From contig NZ_JADEWX010000004.1 in assembly GCF_015207395.1 (NCBI RefSeq), forward strand, positions 1 through 64,000: a stretch of 64,000 nucleotides of DNA, in the 5' to 3' direction. Position 1 is the stretch's first letter; each line of letters opens with the position of its first letter. This document shows, piece after piece, positions 9,695 through 17,449 of this stretch. Both the position numbers and the translations under genes were made by a program. The notes beneath the pieces are model-generated. The model had not been told where the DNA came from. It did no database searches and saw nothing but the letters and a program-made list of their open reading frames with translations. This DNA is from Nodosilinea sp. LEGE 07088. GTDB lineage: Bacteria > Cyanobacteriota > Cyanobacteriia > Phormidesmidales > Phormidesmidaceae.

Positions 9695-9992
9695 TTGACT
9701 CGGTTGAATGCCCGCTCTGCGAGAGGTAGTCGGGCCCATGGAAAACGTCCTCAAAAGCGGGGTAAGAATGTTTCCATTATCGGAGCGATAGGCCTAAAGG
9801 GAGTTGTGGCTAGCGCAAATATTATGGGAGCCGTTGATGGTTTAACAAAGGTCAAGTCTATACTGCGTTCACTCGAAGCAAGAACCTATTCTGACTTGGG
9901 AAAAGCACTTCAAAGAAGCGTTTGAACAAGTTTCCTTAGAAGACATCGAAAACTGGTTTGCTAATTGCTGCTATTGTACCTCACCAGATTGA
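9695..9992 (+). pseudogene. IS630-family transposase relic with internal deletion and frameshift
   Basis: The first part (RAHGKRPQKRGKNVSIIGAI then GLKGVVA...VDGLT) matches the middle of IS630-type transposases. It is joined directly to the transposase C-terminus (KVKSILRSLEARTYSDLGKAL). Near 9912 a one-base shift changes frame, and the true ending EDIENWFANCCYCTSPD continues to TGA at 9992. The DDE segment between the two parts is missing and there is no natural N-terminus, so the element cannot be active. Confidence 0.8.
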
Positions 9993-10081
9993 GAAAGGCT
10001 GTAAGACTAATCCTCGAACTGGCTTGATTTGAATACCAGCATCAATCCAACAATTGGACGATCGCTTTGATTGGTTAGAAC

Positions 10082-10912
10082 GTGAACGATTCCGATTTAC
10101 TGACGGGGCAACCGCTGCGGTTGCGGCCCGGTGTGCAGCTCCAGGTTTGTCACCAGGCCGGGTCTCAGCCTGCGATCGCATTTCTCCACGGCGGCCTCGG
10201 CAATCGGTATAACCTCCGGTCGCAGTACGAGTTTGCGGTGCAGCAGGGGTGGGAAGCGATCGCCTACGACCTGGCAGGCCACGGTCAGTCTAGCCCCTAC
10301 CCGCGCTATTCCATCGGTCGTCACTGCCGCGACTTGACTCGACTCCTGAGACAGTTCCACATTCACTGCCCGATTATTTTTGCCCACAGCTACGGCGTAC
10401 CTCTGGCCTTGGAATGGTGCCAGCGCCACCCTGTGGCCGGGCTAGTGCTGGTGGCTGGCGGTACCCACGACCTCGACCCCTGGTGGGAAGTGCCGCTAAT
10501 GCAAAGCCTGACCTGGGGCGGACGCCATTTGTTTCGGCTGCCGTGGGTGCAGCAGTTTGCAGCGCAAGTCTCCAGCCGTCATGACCACCCCACTATCGAC
10601 CAGTTTGTTGCTGAAAGTCCCGTGCCAGTGCATTCCGACCCTTACGAGGCCTTGCGAATTTTCTGGGGGTATAACTTTTTCACCCGACGTTCTGGCACCT
10701 GGCGTCTTAACCTCCCGGCGTTGGTGATCACGGGCGGCCAAGACCCGATGTTTACCGATGAAATGGGTGCGACGCTGGCCCAGCATTTTTCCCAAGGGCA
10801 CCATTTGCACCTAGAAAATGCTGGGCATCTGGTAATGGCTGAGTATCCCGAAGAAATTAACCAGGCGCTGGCTCAATTTAGGCAAAATTCCATCAGCCTG
10901 ACACTGAATTGA
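10082..10912 (+). CDS. Alpha/beta hydrolase (276 aa)
   Basis: A soluble alpha/beta-fold hydrolase. It has the oxyanion loop FLHGGLGNRYN (about residues 33-43), nucleophile elbow AHSYG (Ser at about 101), acid GGQDPMF (about 220) and catalytic His in AGHLVMAEYPEEINQ (about 251). Substrate unknown; the family includes esterases, epoxide hydrolases and C-C hydrolases. The start is a GTG at 10082, chosen because an in-frame ATG is lacking and the conserved fold begins about 30 residues later. Its last codons overlap an 11-bp direct-repeat box (10899-10917) for a downstream transcript. Confidence 0.85.
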   Translation: MNDSDLLTGQPLRLRPGVQLQVCHQAGSQPAIAFLHGGLGNRYNLRSQYEFAVQQGWEAIAYDLAGHGQSSPYPRYSIGRHCRDLTRLLRQFHIHCPIIFAHSYGVPLALEWCQRHPVAGLVLVAGGTHDLDPWWEVPLMQSLTWGGRHLFRLPWVQQFAAQVSSRHDHPTIDQFVAESPVPVHSDPYEALRIFWGYNFFTRRSGTWRLNLPALVITGGQDPMFTDEMGATLAQHFSQGHHLHLENAGHLVMAEYPEEINQALAQFRQNSISLTLN

Positions 10913-10931
10913 CACAGCCATCTCCTATATT
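10899..10931 (+). promoter_or_regulatory. 11-bp direct-repeat box S1 plus -10 element
   Basis: TGACACTG (10899-10906) and TGACACAG (10910-10917) are spaced exactly 11 bp. A TATATT hexamer at 10926 follows the last TTGACA by 11 bp, the geometry of PhoB-type class II activation. It overlaps the end of the hydrolase gene and points right. Part of a seven-member set described in the findings. Confidence 0.6.
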
Positions 10932-10937
10932 GCTAAC

Positions 10938-11064
10938 TGTGAAGTCAATATTTAGAAGAGGAGGTCACGAAAGTAAAACCACAGTCTATTCAGGTTCCAA
11001 AAATATAGTCGTTTTAGATTTTTCTCTCGCACCAACGGCCAGGAGCATTTCTGGCCGTTTTCTT
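10938..11064 (+). other. Candidate small transcript between box S1 and a terminator
   Basis: A promoter-like box (S1) ends just upstream and a rho-independent terminator closes this stretch, so a transcript of about 125 nt is predicted. It contains a strong Shine-Dalgarno-like AGGAGGT near 10960 but no ATG at a usable distance. A GTG frame of 43 codons exists but runs through the terminator stem and is unconvincing. It could be a regulatory RNA. The evidence is indirect. Confidence 0.35.
11034..11064 (+). terminator. Rho-independent terminator
   Basis: Perfect 9-bp stem AACGGCCAG / CTGGCCGTT (11034-11042 and 11051-11059) with an 8-base loop, followed by TTCTT. It can end the hydrolase transcript and the putative small transcript. 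Confidence 0.75.
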
Positions 11065-11085
11065 GCCTGAAATATAGCGCTGGCA

Positions 11086-11208
11086 AGCTAGTACTGAAAG
11101 GCAGAAGGCAGAAGGCAGAAGGCAGAAGGCAGAAGGCAGAAGGCAGAAGGCAGAAGGCAGAACAGGAATACCAGATCCTACAAGGGTTTCCAAGTTAGTA
11201 AACAGATA
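11086..11208 (+). repeat. Dispersed repeat copy A with nine tandem GGCAGAA heptamers
   Basis: GGCAGAA is repeated nine times without error from 11100 to 11162. The flanks (CTAGTACTGAAA on the left; GGAATACCAG, then AAGGGTTTCC and GTTAGTAAACAG on the right) reappear inverted at 33911-33984 with only one or two heptamers. This resembles the short tandemly repeated heptamers known from cyanobacteria. It occupies most of the 347-base gap before the phosphatase gene. Confidence 0.85.
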
Positions 11209-11259
11209 GGTTATTTCCGCCTCAGAGTACTAGCGTCCTCAAACCTATAGACAGATATA

Positions 11260-12186
11260 ATGGAGGTAATTTCATTGAAACGGCGATCGCTCATTTCCCT
11301 AGGGCTAGGTGGCCTTGCGTTAGCAGTGGGTCGGGGTTGTTTACCCACCTGGAGCCAGCAGTCTACTCCTCTATCTCCTATCTCCACAGTAGGCCTGGTT
11401 GAAACTGAAGAGCCGCTTAGATTTATGGCGATCGGCGATGTGGGAACAGGTAGCCCAGAGCAGTATGCCGTTGCCCAGGCTATGATGCAGCGCCAGCAAA
11501 TAGCCCCTTCTCCATTCGCCTTACTGGCGGGCGACAACATCTATGACCGTGGAGAAATTGGGAAAATTCACCAGGTTTTTGAACAACCCTATGCTGAACT
11601 ACTGACGCAGGGGGTCAAGTTTTATGCTGCCTTAGGTAACCACGATGTCGGCACTAACAACGGTGAGGATGAGGTGGCCTATCCGGGCTACAACATGTCG
11701 GGGCGATATTACACTTTTACCCAGCAGTCGGTGCAGTTTTTTGCTCTAGATACCAATCAAGCGATTACCAGAGGGGCAGAATCCCTTTGGGCGGAGCAGC
11801 TTCAGTGGCTGCGGACAGAGCTTCAGCGATCGCGCCAGCTGTGGAAGGTGGTGTTTGCTCACCATCCAGTCTATTCATCGGGGCAACATGGTTCTACGGC
11901 TATATTGATTGAGGATTTGCCCCCTATTTTTGCGGACTATGACGTACGGCTGTACATCAATGGCCATGACCACAATTACGAAAGAACAGTCCCCATCGAT
12001 GGCACTACCTATATCACCACGGGAAATGGAGCCCTGTTACGCCCGGTAGGAAGCTCCGACTGGACTGCCTATGCCAGTTCGCAGCTAGGGTATACGGCGT
12101 TTGAAGTATATTCGGATCGGTTTGTAATACAGGCTATTGACAGTAATAATCAAATTTATGATGAAGCGTCTATTGTCAGCGCTTGA
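11260..12186 (+). CDS. Secreted metallophosphoesterase, purple acid phosphatase-like (308 aa)
   Basis: The N-terminus has a twin-arginine signal (KRRSLISLGLGGLALAVG, about residues 7-24), predicting Tat export. The mature part carries the calcineurin/purple acid phosphatase motifs in order: GDVGTG (about 54), GDNIYDRG (about 88), GNHDVG (about 126), HHPVYSSGQHG (about 205) and NGHDHNYER (about 236). Size and motifs resemble tartrate-resistant acid phosphatase (ACP5-like) enzymes that release phosphate outside the cytoplasm. ATG at 11260 is kept because the twin arginines lie just after it. Confidence 0.9.
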   Translation: MEVISLKRRSLISLGLGGLALAVGRGCLPTWSQQSTPLSPISTVGLVETEEPLRFMAIGDVGTGSPEQYAVAQAMMQRQQIAPSPFALLAGDNIYDRGEIGKIHQVFEQPYAELLTQGVKFYAALGNHDVGTNNGEDEVAYPGYNMSGRYYTFTQQSVQFFALDTNQAITRGAESLWAEQLQWLRTELQRSRQLWKVVFAHHPVYSSGQHGSTAILIEDLPPIFADYDVRLYINGHDHNYERTVPIDGTTYITTGNGALLRPVGSSDWTAYASSQLGYTAFEVYSDRFVIQAIDSNNQIYDEASIVSA

Positions 12187-12193
12187 TAGTTAG

Positions 12194-12212
12194 CTCGTGG
12201 TTTTCCCACGAG
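12194..12212. terminator. Hairpin between convergent genes
   Basis: CTCGTGG / CCACGAG (12194-12200, 12206-12212) with loop TTTTC lies between the converging phosphatase and AI-2E transporter genes. The U-tract is poor, so termination is likely but not certain. Confidence 0.45.
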
Positions 12213-12237
12213 TTGGCGCAACCACTTAAGCTCAACA

Positions 12238-13118
12238 TCAAATATCTTCCAGAACCATTTCTCTGGTAGGTAGCCGATCTGTTAAAACGCGTTTCAAAGA
12301 TCCAGCTAAAGGAACAGCCAAAATCAACCCTAAAACACCTCCAGATTGAGCTCCCAGGAGCAGAGAAATCAAAATCCAGGCTGGATTAAGTCCAATTAGA
12401 TTGCCGAGAATTTTGGGAGCGATCGCATTATCAACGATCTGATCGGTTAGAAGGGCTATGGCAATGATTTCTCCACCCAGAAAAAACTCTTAAAGCTAAC
12501 AATGACTCCCGCGATTAAGATGCCTAGGGTGTCACCAAATGGAAACAGCGCCAACAGGCCAATACCAACACCAAAGACCAGCCAATAGGGAATTTTGAAA
12601 AGAAAAAAGAGCGTGGTTAACGCCACTGCCATAATCAGGGCAATGGTCGCCTGGCCGACAAAATAATTGCGAAATTGTTCTTGAAACGCCGAGCGAATCG
12701 AGGCAGATAGGTCTCCTGGCAACCAACTCACTAGCCCATGCCAAAATTCGTCACCGTGGAGAATGAGGTAAAGGGTCAAAACACCTGTAATCAGCACCTC
12801 TGCCAAGCGATCGGCAAAACTCAGCAAAATTTCTAGCGCCTGATCGGGGATTTGCACCAGCTCATTGGGCAGGGCCTGCGCCACTTTCTCAGCTAAAGCC
12901 GTCACGTTGAGGGGAATCTGTTTAGTTGCTAGCCAGGCATCGACTACCTGAAATTGTTGACTGCCTGACTCCAACCAGTCAGGCAACCGTGTCGCTAAAT
13001 CTCCCAGCTGTTGTAGCAAAATTGGGAGGAGCACAATACCGGCTCCGCCGATCAGGGCGATCGCCCCCAGCCCAATCAATACCAGCCAACGGGGTAGTTT
13101 GTTGAAGGGTTCAATCAT
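12238..13118 (-). CDS. AI-2E family transporter (TerC/PerM-like permease), frame-broken
   Basis: The frame from 13118 encodes the family's N-terminal helices and soluble loop, then stops at 12456 after FKSFFWVEKSLP. Homology resumes immediately in the -1 frame: GGEIIAIALLTDQIVDNAIA, then ILGNLIGLNPAW, GAQSGGVLGLILAVPLAG, ending at 12238. The switch falls on T TTT TTC (12486-12480), in the correct phase for -1 slippage. Read through, the product is about 293 aa, slightly short for the family (about 340-370). Members are multi-pass permeases of varied or unknown cargo. The 40-aa small-protein gene ends 14 bases upstream and is probably cotranscribed. Sequencing error, pseudogene and programmed frameshifting are all possible. 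Confidence 0.82.
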
Positions 13119-13132
13119 GGACTTGGGCCACT

Positions 13133-13255
13133 CTATAGTTTCTTCTTAGGGATATGGGAGGTATTACTGGGAAACAGCCAGGCCAAAAACACCACGCTCG
13201 ACAGCAATAACAAGGCCAACAGTAATGCCCCGACAGGAATGGAGAGAATAGCCAT
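13133..13255 (-). CDS. Small single-span membrane protein (40 aa)
   Basis: ATG at 13255 opens a 40-codon frame ending in TAG at 13133. The sequence starts MAILSIPVGALLLALLLLSS, continues VVFLAWLF, and ends with a basic PKKKL tail, a classic N-out/C-in single transmembrane protein. It lies 14 bases before the AI-2E transporter start, so the two are probably one operon, and box S2 precedes it. No homologue is known to me. Topology, context and spacing argue that it is real. Confidence 0.6.
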   Translation of the reverse strand: MAILSIPVGALLLALLLLSSVVFLAWLFPSNTSHIPKKKL

Positions 13256-13309
13256 AATGCGACATCTCAGAGACAGTAATGCTTACTCTAGGGACTACAA
13301 ATGCTTAAA

Positions 13310-13329
13310 CTGTGGCTAACCTGTGTCAA
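13310..13329 (-). promoter_or_regulatory. 11-bp direct-repeat box S2
   Basis: On the minus strand TTGACACAG (13329-13321) and TAGCCACAG (13318-13310) are spaced 11 bp. The box is 55-75 bases upstream of the small membrane protein gene and oriented toward it. The gap between 13255 and 13355 holds nothing else. Confidence 0.6.
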
Positions 13330-13354
13330 TCTGACTTGAGCTGGCTGGGCCGAC

Positions 13355-14443
13355 TCAGGCTTTGGGCAGAGAAAATCGAAAGGTGCTGCCCTGGCCTATC
13401 ACACTTTCAACCTCGATACGGCCTCCCTGTAGTTCGACCAGCCGCTTAGTGATGGCAAGACCAATGCCAGTACCCGCAGAGAACTGGTTTTGCGTCTGAG
13501 ATGACCGCCAGAATCGCTCAAAGACGTGGGGCAGTTCATCGGACGTCATGCCACTTCCCGTATCCTGCACCGCCACCCAGACCTGATCTCCTGCTTCCCA
13601 AGCCGTCAGGGCGATCTGCCCCTGGCGGGTATGCTTGATGGCGTTGCCCAACAGGTTCACCAAGATCTGCTCCAGGCGATCGCGATCGGCCAGCACAGGC
13701 GCCAGCCCGTCATCGCACTGCCAGCCCAGCTGGGGGCCAGCTTCAGCGATCTGGCTTTCAAAGCGCAACAGGAGTTTGTCGAAGAGTGAGGGGAGCGCGA
13801 TCGCCCCTAAACGCAAGGGCAATTGCCCTGCCTCAGCCTTAGAGAGTTCCTGCAAATCATTCACCAACCGCTCCAGGCGCCGAGTTTCGCGCACTAACAG
13901 ATGAGTGGTATCTGGGGAGAGCGCTGTTGCATCGGCTAACGACTGCTCTAAATAACCCCGCACAATCGTCAACGGGGTTCTCAATTCGTGAGTCAGATCG
14001 CCAATTAGATCCCGCCGTCGCTCTTCGACATCTTGCAGACTCAGGGCCAGCCGATTAAAGCTGCTGCTCAGTCTGGCCAGTTCGGGAATGTTGCTGCGGG
14101 GAACTGGCTCAGCCCAGTTGCCCGCAGCAAACTTGTGGGTAATCCGATCCATTTCCATCAAGGGCTGAGTAATGCGACTCGCAACCCAGTAGCTCAGGAT
14201 CACCGCCGTCAGCCCGCCGATGACAATTGCCCAGGCGGTACTCCCACTCCAGGCGGTGTCAAAGCCAAAGAGCAGCTCTTCTCGAATTTCGTGAACCGCA
14301 TAGCCAACGCTAGCCATCTGGTTTAAGTGACTCGAAAACAGATGCACAGATGCGGCACGACTGATAACGATAAAGCTGATCAAGCCCACTAACATCACAA
14401 CCACATGGGAGAAAAACAGTCGCCCATGGAGTCCAACCCGCAT
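13355..14443 (-). CDS. Sensor histidine kinase with HAMP domain (362 aa)
   Basis: Two transmembrane helices (about residues 9-30 and 68-88) bracket a short periplasmic sensor loop of about 38 residues. A HAMP domain follows (SRITQPLMEMDRITHKFAAG, about 91-110). HisKA contains the H-box DLTHELRTPLT (phosphorylated His at about 150). The ATPase domain has N-box NLLGNAIKHT, G1 DTGSGM, F-box FERFWR and G2 GTGIGLAI, so it is complete. The start codon overlaps the stop of the response regulator (TAATG at 14445-14441), so the two are translationally coupled. The very short sensor loop suggests sensing at the membrane or envelope. Confidence 0.95.
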   Translation of the reverse strand: MRVGLHGRLFFSHVVVMLVGLISFIVISRAASVHLFSSHLNQMASVGYAVHEIREELLFGFDTAWSGSTAWAIVIGGLTAVILSYWVASRITQPLMEMDRITHKFAAGNWAEPVPRSNIPELARLSSSFNRLALSLQDVEERRRDLIGDLTHELRTPLTIVRGYLEQSLADATALSPDTTHLLVRETRRLERLVNDLQELSKAEAGQLPLRLGAIALPSLFDKLLLRFESQIAEAGPQLGWQCDDGLAPVLADRDRLEQILVNLLGNAIKHTRQGQIALTAWEAGDQVWVAVQDTGSGMTSDELPHVFERFWRSSQTQNQFSAGTGIGLAITKRLVELQGGRIEVESVIGQGSTFRFSLPKA

Positions 14444-15150
14444 TAGCCTTCATCCGCAAACTTATAGCCCATGCCCACCACCGTTTTGATGAACTGAGGC
14501 TGACTGGGGTCGAGCTCAATTTTTTTCCGCAGCCGCGCCACATGGGTATCCACCACCCGCTCTTCGCCAAAGAAGTCATTGCCCCAAAGTTTTTCTACCA
14601 AATAGGCCCGGCTCCAGGCTCGTCCGGGATGGCTGAGAAAGGTGGCAAGCAGGTCAAACTCAGTGGTCGTGAGGTCCAGGTCTTCAGTGGTGTTATGGAT
14701 CTGCTGGGTAGCCACATGACGATCTAGATCTACCGTGAAGTGCAGGGTGCGGTAGACCTGACTCTGAGCCTCCTGCCGCAAACTGCGTCGCAGTAAGGCC
14801 CGTACCCGCGCCACCAACTCCATGGGGCTAAAGGGCTTCACCAGGTAGTCGTCGGCTCCAGTCGAGAGGCCAATCACCCGGTCAAACTCTTCGCCTTTAG
14901 CCGTCAGCATCAAAATATAGGGGTCATGGGTGCCTGCTAGCTTGCGAATGCGGGTGCAAGCCTCTAGCCCATCGATTCCCGGCAGCATCCAGTCCAGAAT
15001 AATCAGGCTCGGCTGATGAACCTGAGACTGCCGCACGGCATCTAGCCCGTCGCGACTGTGCAGGCAGGCAAAGCCTTCTTTTTCTAGAAGCTGTTGAGTA
15101 AAGCGAGCGATCTCCGCGTCGTCTTCCACGATGAGAATGGTTTGCGGCAT
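14443..15150 (-). CDS. OmpR/PhoB-family response regulator (235 aa)
   Basis: Receiver domain (about residues 3-115) with acidic pair EDD, phospho-acceptor Asp in LIILDWMLPG, Thr in LMLTAKG and Lys in YLVKPF, all present. The C-terminal winged-helix domain has TTTEFDLLATF and the recognition/wing segment VDTHVARLRKKIE followed by VVGMGYKF. I prefer the ATG at 15150 (MPQTILIVEDD); another in-frame ATG lies at 15162. OmpR-type regulators bind direct repeats about 11 bp apart, exactly the arrangement of the boxes S1-S7 around this gene. It is transcribed ahead of its kinase. Confidence 0.95.
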   Translation of the reverse strand: MPQTILIVEDDAEIARFTQQLLEKEGFACLHSRDGLDAVRQSQVHQPSLIILDWMLPGIDGLEACTRIRKLAGTHDPYILMLTAKGEEFDRVIGLSTGADDYLVKPFSPMELVARVRALLRRSLRQEAQSQVYRTLHFTVDLDRHVATQQIHNTTEDLDLTTTEFDLLATFLSHPGRAWSRAYLVEKLWGNDFFGEERVVDTHVARLRKKIELDPSQPQFIKTVVGMGYKFADEG

Positions 15151-15365
15151 GGCTAAAACCAAGAACGTGATCTAACTGTATTGCATCATATTCGGTCGTT
15201 CTTGAGTTGATTTGACCCACTCCTGGAGCAGTTTTGCCATAACTGACCAAATTTCAGCCTAGAGAAGAAGTCGTGAGAACAAGATTTGGCTCTGATGGCT
15301 TTTTAAGTAACCTATTTTTATCATAAGTCTAAGCCAGGAAACTCACCCTAGGCAAATTAAAAAAT

Positions 15366-15392
15366 AGCGCCCGAAGCCTGACCTCGGGCGCT
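15366..15392 (-). terminator. Rho-independent terminator of the lipoprotein gene
   Basis: Perfect 9-bp stem AGCGCCCGA / TCGGGCGCT. On the minus strand it is followed by ATTTTTTAA. It lies 34 bases beyond the lipoprotein stop codon. Confidence 0.88.
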
Positions 15393-15425
15393 GGCACATT
15401 ACTTCACCTAGCTACATAAATGACA

Positions 15426-15950
15426 TCACTCTGGTTGTAGGGTCAGGGCAGAATAGGCCACTGGCTTTGATTGGCTAGGTGACGTGACCACTACCGTATA
15501 TTCTCCGGGTTCTAGGGTCTCTATAAGGGTTTCTTCATGGCCTGGTTTGATGGGGTTATCACGGAGTTCTGAAAGTACTTCAACACCCGCTTGGGTTCTG
15601 TCAACCTTTCCTTCCCTAACCACAATCTCGGTGGGCTCAAGATTAGTCTTAACTACCGCCATGTGTAGCGGTTCGGTAGTATCGTTACGAACGTCGAATT
15701 CTAGATGCCCGGCATTGACTCGTGATTCAGACAGTTCAACCTTGCCATCGGATAATTTAACCTCAATGCTTGAGAGCAACTCAGGATCAATCGCTTCACC
15801 AGAGGGAGTTTTGTGCGCTTCTGATGTCATCTCGGTCGAAGTTGCTCCTGAATTTTCAGCAGGAGTAGATTTCTTGCCAACACCAGCACTACACCCGGCC
15901 AGCAGGGCTACTAAACCCGCGCCAATTAAACCTTTTTGAAGAGTGTTCAT
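15426..15950 (-). CDS. Lipoprotein with cupredoxin-like beta domain (174 aa)
   Basis: The signal sequence ends in the lipobox LLAGC (Cys at about residue 20), so the protein is lipid-anchored in the envelope. A Ser/Thr/Glu-rich spacer of about 35 residues follows. Then comes a beta-rich domain with VNAGHLEFDVRNDTTEPLHM and LEPGEYTVVV, the pattern of cupredoxin-like folds. The usual Cys-His-Met copper site is not evident, so copper binding is unlikely. Box S3 lies 75-93 bases upstream, pointing at this gene, and a strong terminator follows. It neighbours the two-component genes, which suggests a role in the same envelope response. Confidence 0.8.
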   Translation of the reverse strand: MNTLQKGLIGAGLVALLAGCSAGVGKKSTPAENSGATSTEMTSEAHKTPSGEAIDPELLSSIEVKLSDGKVELSESRVNAGHLEFDVRNDTTEPLHMAVVKTNLEPTEIVVREGKVDRTQAGVEVLSELRDNPIKPGHEETLIETLEPGEYTVVVTSPSQSKPVAYSALTLQPE

Positions 15951-16024
15951 GGTATTCTCCTTTTTCTACCTTTTGGTTCACAACTTCTGAACTGCTTTAA
16001 CTATAAAAACAACCTATTGCAAAG

Positions 16025-16043
16025 CTGTGTCAACTCAGTGTTA
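16025..16043 (-). promoter_or_regulatory. 11-bp direct-repeat box S3
   Basis: On the plus strand CTGTGTCAA (16025-16033) and CAGTGTTA (16036-16043) are spaced 11 bp; on the minus strand this reads TAACACTG then TTGACACAG, pointing at the lipoprotein gene. TAGGTT follows the last TTGACA by 11 bp. Confidence 0.6.
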
Positions 16044-16105
16044 TTTTGACTCCATAGTCTAGGGCTTTAAGTATTAATGTGGAGAGCTAAAGCTTGGCAT
16101 CTAAC

Positions 16106-16134
16106 GGACACAGCTCTGGCACGGTTATGACATG
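16106..16134 (+). promoter_or_regulatory. 11-bp direct-repeat box S4 (three half-sites)
   Basis: GGACACAG, TGGCACGG and ATGACATG repeat with an 11-bp period at 16106, 16117 and 16127-16134, pointing right toward the PRC-barrel gene 139 bases away. Confidence 0.5.
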
Positions 16135-16272
16135 CCGGGCTGTCATTTTATGAGGTGTAGTGCGATCGCAACTGCTCTCTTTAAAGCCCGATAGCTCCCC
16201 CTACAGGCTGTTTTGAGATTTCAAGTGCCCATAGACCCACTCCCTTGAGCAAATCTATCTAGGAATAAGATT

Positions 16273-16944
16273 ATGGATATCCCCATTGGAGCTAAGGTTA
16301 AATGTACCGACGGCTACTGCGGCGAGTCTAGCCATGTCCTGATTAATCCGATTACTCAAGACGTCACTCATATAGTGATTGGCGACAACTATTGGGAAAC
16401 GAGCCGGATTGTAACGTTCGGGCAAATTCTAGAGACCACACCCGATACTATTCAGCTGCGTTGCTCTCGCACTGATATCTTTGCAATGAATAAGTTTGTC
16501 AAGACTCATTACATTGAGAACCCCCTCTATGACCCCAATTTCGTCGGTCTTGATCGGCCCATTTCATCTCGGGAGCTCTGGCTAGAAGATCCCGAGGCTT
16601 ACATGCTCTGGCCCTATGTCACACCCGATGTTGAGTCTCCTTATATACCCGTTGAAGAGGAACAAATTCCCCCGGGCGAGATGGCGGTGTGTCGAGGCGC
16701 TGAGGTCCACACGACTGATGGAGTCGTCGGGCAGGTGGATGAATTTATGGTGGATCCCACCAGCGGGCACATTACCCATTTGGTGCTGAAAAAGGGACAG
16801 TTCTGGGGACGGCAGGATATCACGGTACCTGTTTCCGCCATCCACCACATGCATGAGTACATGGTCGAACTCAACCTCGACAAGCAGGCGATCGCGGCGC
16901 TTCCGAAGATTCCGGTCCGCCGCTTTCACCAAGTGGCTCACTGA
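16273..16944 (+). CDS. Tandem PRC-barrel domain protein (223 aa)
   Basis: Two PRC-barrel-like repeats can be aligned by eye. The first, about residues 3-75, has IPIGAKVKCTDGYCGESSHV and ITQDVTHIVI. The second, about 138-210, has VCRGAEVHTTDGVVGQVDEF and TSGHITHLVLKKG. An acidic linker joins them. There is no signal peptide or membrane segment. PRC barrels occur in photosynthetic reaction centre H subunits and RimM, and in stress proteins; here the role is unknown. Box S4 lies upstream, linking it to the two-component block. Confidence 0.85.
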   Translation: MDIPIGAKVKCTDGYCGESSHVLINPITQDVTHIVIGDNYWETSRIVTFGQILETTPDTIQLRCSRTDIFAMNKFVKTHYIENPLYDPNFVGLDRPISSRELWLEDPEAYMLWPYVTPDVESPYIPVEEEQIPPGEMAVCRGAEVHTTDGVVGQVDEFMVDPTSGHITHLVLKKGQFWGRQDITVPVSAIHHMHEYMVELNLDKQAIAALPKIPVRRFHQVAH

Positions 16945-16973
16945 AATAATCTCCAACTTAGTGGTGCCAATGT

Positions 16974-17402
16974 CTATCGTAGTAACACCAATGTCCCAGT
17001 TAGGATCAACCCTGTGCCCAGGCAGGCTTTGACAGTCAGCGGTTCCCCTAAAAACAAAACTGACAGCAGCAGAATCAAGCCAAGGCTCGACTTGTCAAGT
17101 GGGGCGACCAGCGATGCTGGCCCCAGCTGTAGTGCCCGAAAGTAACAGAGCCAAGAGAGTCCGGTGGCTAATCCAGATAGTCCTAAAAATAGGATGGTTT
17201 TTTGAGGAATTGCCGATAGGGGTTGAAACTCCCCTTTAGCCCAGACGATACCCCAAGCCATGACCAAAATGACCAGGGTACGAATGGCCGTTGCCAAATT
17301 GGAGTTAACCGACTCGACTCCAACCTTGGCAAAAATTGTAGTGAGGGCCGCAAAAAACGCGGACAAAAGTGCAAACAGCCACCAGCTTTGACCATTGTTC
17401 AT
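16974..17402 (-). CDS. Half-size EamA/DMT family transporter (142 aa)
   Basis: One EamA domain with five predicted hydrophobic helices, starting WWLFALLSAFFAALTTIFAK and ending TGLILTGTLVLLR. Typical signs are KVGVESVNSNLATAIRT and LVAPLDKSSLGLILLLSVLF. Single-domain DMT members work as dimers or oligomers; substrate is unknown. The gene starts 47 bases from the divergent flippase-like gene at 17450, so they share a promoter region. Confidence 0.88.
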   Translation of the reverse strand: MNNGQSWWLFALLSAFFAALTTIFAKVGVESVNSNLATAIRTLVILVMAWGIVWAKGEFQPLSAIPQKTILFLGLSGLATGLSWLCYFRALQLGPASLVAPLDKSSLGLILLLSVLFLGEPLTVKACLGTGLILTGTLVLLR

Positions 17403-17449
17403 TGTGTACCTATCTTGACCACTTCAATAAGACTGCCATTGGCCTCACC

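Noticed and set aside
10937-11071. GTG-started ORF of 43 codons
   Set aside because: It runs through the terminator stem and its start is not spaced from a ribosome site.
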